Assembly (NCBI GenBank): GCA_016193175.1
Contig: JACPSR010000048.1
Span: forward strand, 1-38,572
Direction of reading: 5' to 3'
Length of the DNA stretch: 38,572 bases
From: Candidatus Omnitrophota bacterium
GTDB taxonomy: Bacteria; Omnitrophota; Gorgyraeia; Aquiviventales; Aquiviventaceae
The notes beneath the pieces are model-generated. The model did no database searches. It was not told where the DNA came from and saw nothing but the letters and a program-made list of their open reading frames with translations. The position numbers and the translations under genes are program-made. Numbering within the stretch: the stretch's first letter is position 1; the number at the start of each line of letters is the position of its first letter. This document shows, one piece after another, positions 38,174 to 38,572 of the stretch.

Positions 38174-38572
38174 AATGAGACACATTCGCGTGCGTGAGCT
38201 GGGCCCTCCGGAGGTCATGCGGCTTGAGGAGGCGAAGGCTCTGCATCCTGGGCCTGGGCAGGTGCTGGGGTTGACCGGCGGACGCGGCGTCGATGTGATC
38301 CTGGAGATGCTGGCTAATGAGAATCTTGGGAAGGACTTGCGGCTGCTGGCGCCGTTCGGGCGGATCGTCGTGATCGGAAGCCGCGGCACCGTCGAGATCG
38401 ATCCGCGTGAGGCGATGGTCCGAGACGCCTCGATTCTAGGCACGCGGCTGAGAAACGTCAGCCCGGAGATGTTTCGGACGATCCACGCAGCGTGTGGGGA
38501 TGGCTTTGCGCGCGGAAGCCTTCGTCCGATCGTCGGCAAAGAGCTCCCCCTGGCCCAGGCCGTCGAGGCCCA
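38174..38572 (+). pseudogene. quinone oxidoreductase gene with large internal deletion, cut by window end
   Basis: From ATG 38174 the frame is open to the window end (133 residues). The start MRHIRVRELGPPEVMRLEE and PGPGQVL is the N-terminus of a zinc-independent NADPH:quinone oxidoreductase of the MDR superfamily. After PGPGQVLG it jumps to LTGGRGVDVILEMLANENLG, LLAPFGRIVVIGSRG and LRPIVGKELPLAQA, which belong near residue 215 onward of the same family. About 170-190 residues, including most of the catalytic domain and the nucleotide-binding GxGxxG loop, are gone without breaking the frame. It is very likely inactive. Its neighbour otsA is also truncated, so this end of the window has suffered deletions. 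Confidence 0.75.

Noticed and set aside
37457-38539. Minus-strand reading frame of 360 codons at the window end
   Set aside because: It is antisense to the otsA and quinone oxidoreductase remnants, whose family signatures are on the plus strand. Its own sequence shows none.

Overview
The window (about 38.6 kb, GC-rich apart from an AT-rich patch at 20-85) looks like chromosomal DNA of a diderm, probably uncultivated bacterium. The diderm call rests on an outer-membrane secretin, inner-membrane GspC/L/M-like proteins and four pseudopilins. Giant exported beta-helix/glycine-rich/DUF2341 proteins beside such a system recall metagenomic phyla such as Omnitrophota, but this affiliation is a weak inference and no rRNA or ribosomal marker is present.

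Layout. (1) 103-730: an AbrB-type antitoxin and PIN toxin pair behind a near-consensus promoter. (2) 847-8045, all on the minus strand and tightly packed: MerR-like regulator, ExeA-type AAA ATPase, GspC-like protein, secretin, two related TPR proteins, and a NarL-type histidine kinase/response regulator pair. (3) 8046-8219: a divergent control region with three 13-bp tandem repeats and a GC-rich hairpin. (4) 8220-22100: three exported proteins encoded end to end, a DUF2341 protein, a giant protein of about 3,500 residues that a frameshift near 16,367 splits into two reading frames, and a small single-span membrane protein. (5) 22214-23927: a gluzincin-type peptidase and a receiver-GGDEF protein whose phospho-acceptor Asp is replaced by Glu. 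(6) 23937-28969: an unusual F-type ATPase set in the order epsilon, c, b-delta fusion, alpha, gamma, beta, without an a subunit. (7) 28966-36393: gspE, gspF, a pilM-pilN-like fusion, a gspM/pilO-like gene, gspI, gspJ, gspK and gspG, joined to the ATPase genes by overlapping stop and start codons. (8) 36485-38572: a double-receiver protein, a trehalose-phosphate-synthase gene cut off just after its sensor region, and a quinone oxidoreductase gene with a large internal deletion that runs off the window.

How it may work together. The minus-strand genes supply the outer-membrane pore, the coupling protein, an assembly ATPase and regulators. The plus-strand genes supply the pseudopilus, motor and inner-membrane platform of a type II secretion-like machine. 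The giant Sec-exported proteins between the two halves are its most obvious cargo. The GspE motor carries a freshly duplicated MshEN-like domain, a family that can bind c-di-GMP, and a diguanylate cyclase lies in the same gene run, which suggests second-messenger control of secretion. The F-ATPase genes sit inside this run and are translationally coupled to gspE. Their catalytic residues are kept but the a subunit, the delta N-terminal domain and the epsilon C-terminal domain are missing. Whether this is a reduced ATP synthase completed from elsewhere or an ATPase recruited to the secretion machine is the main open question of the window.
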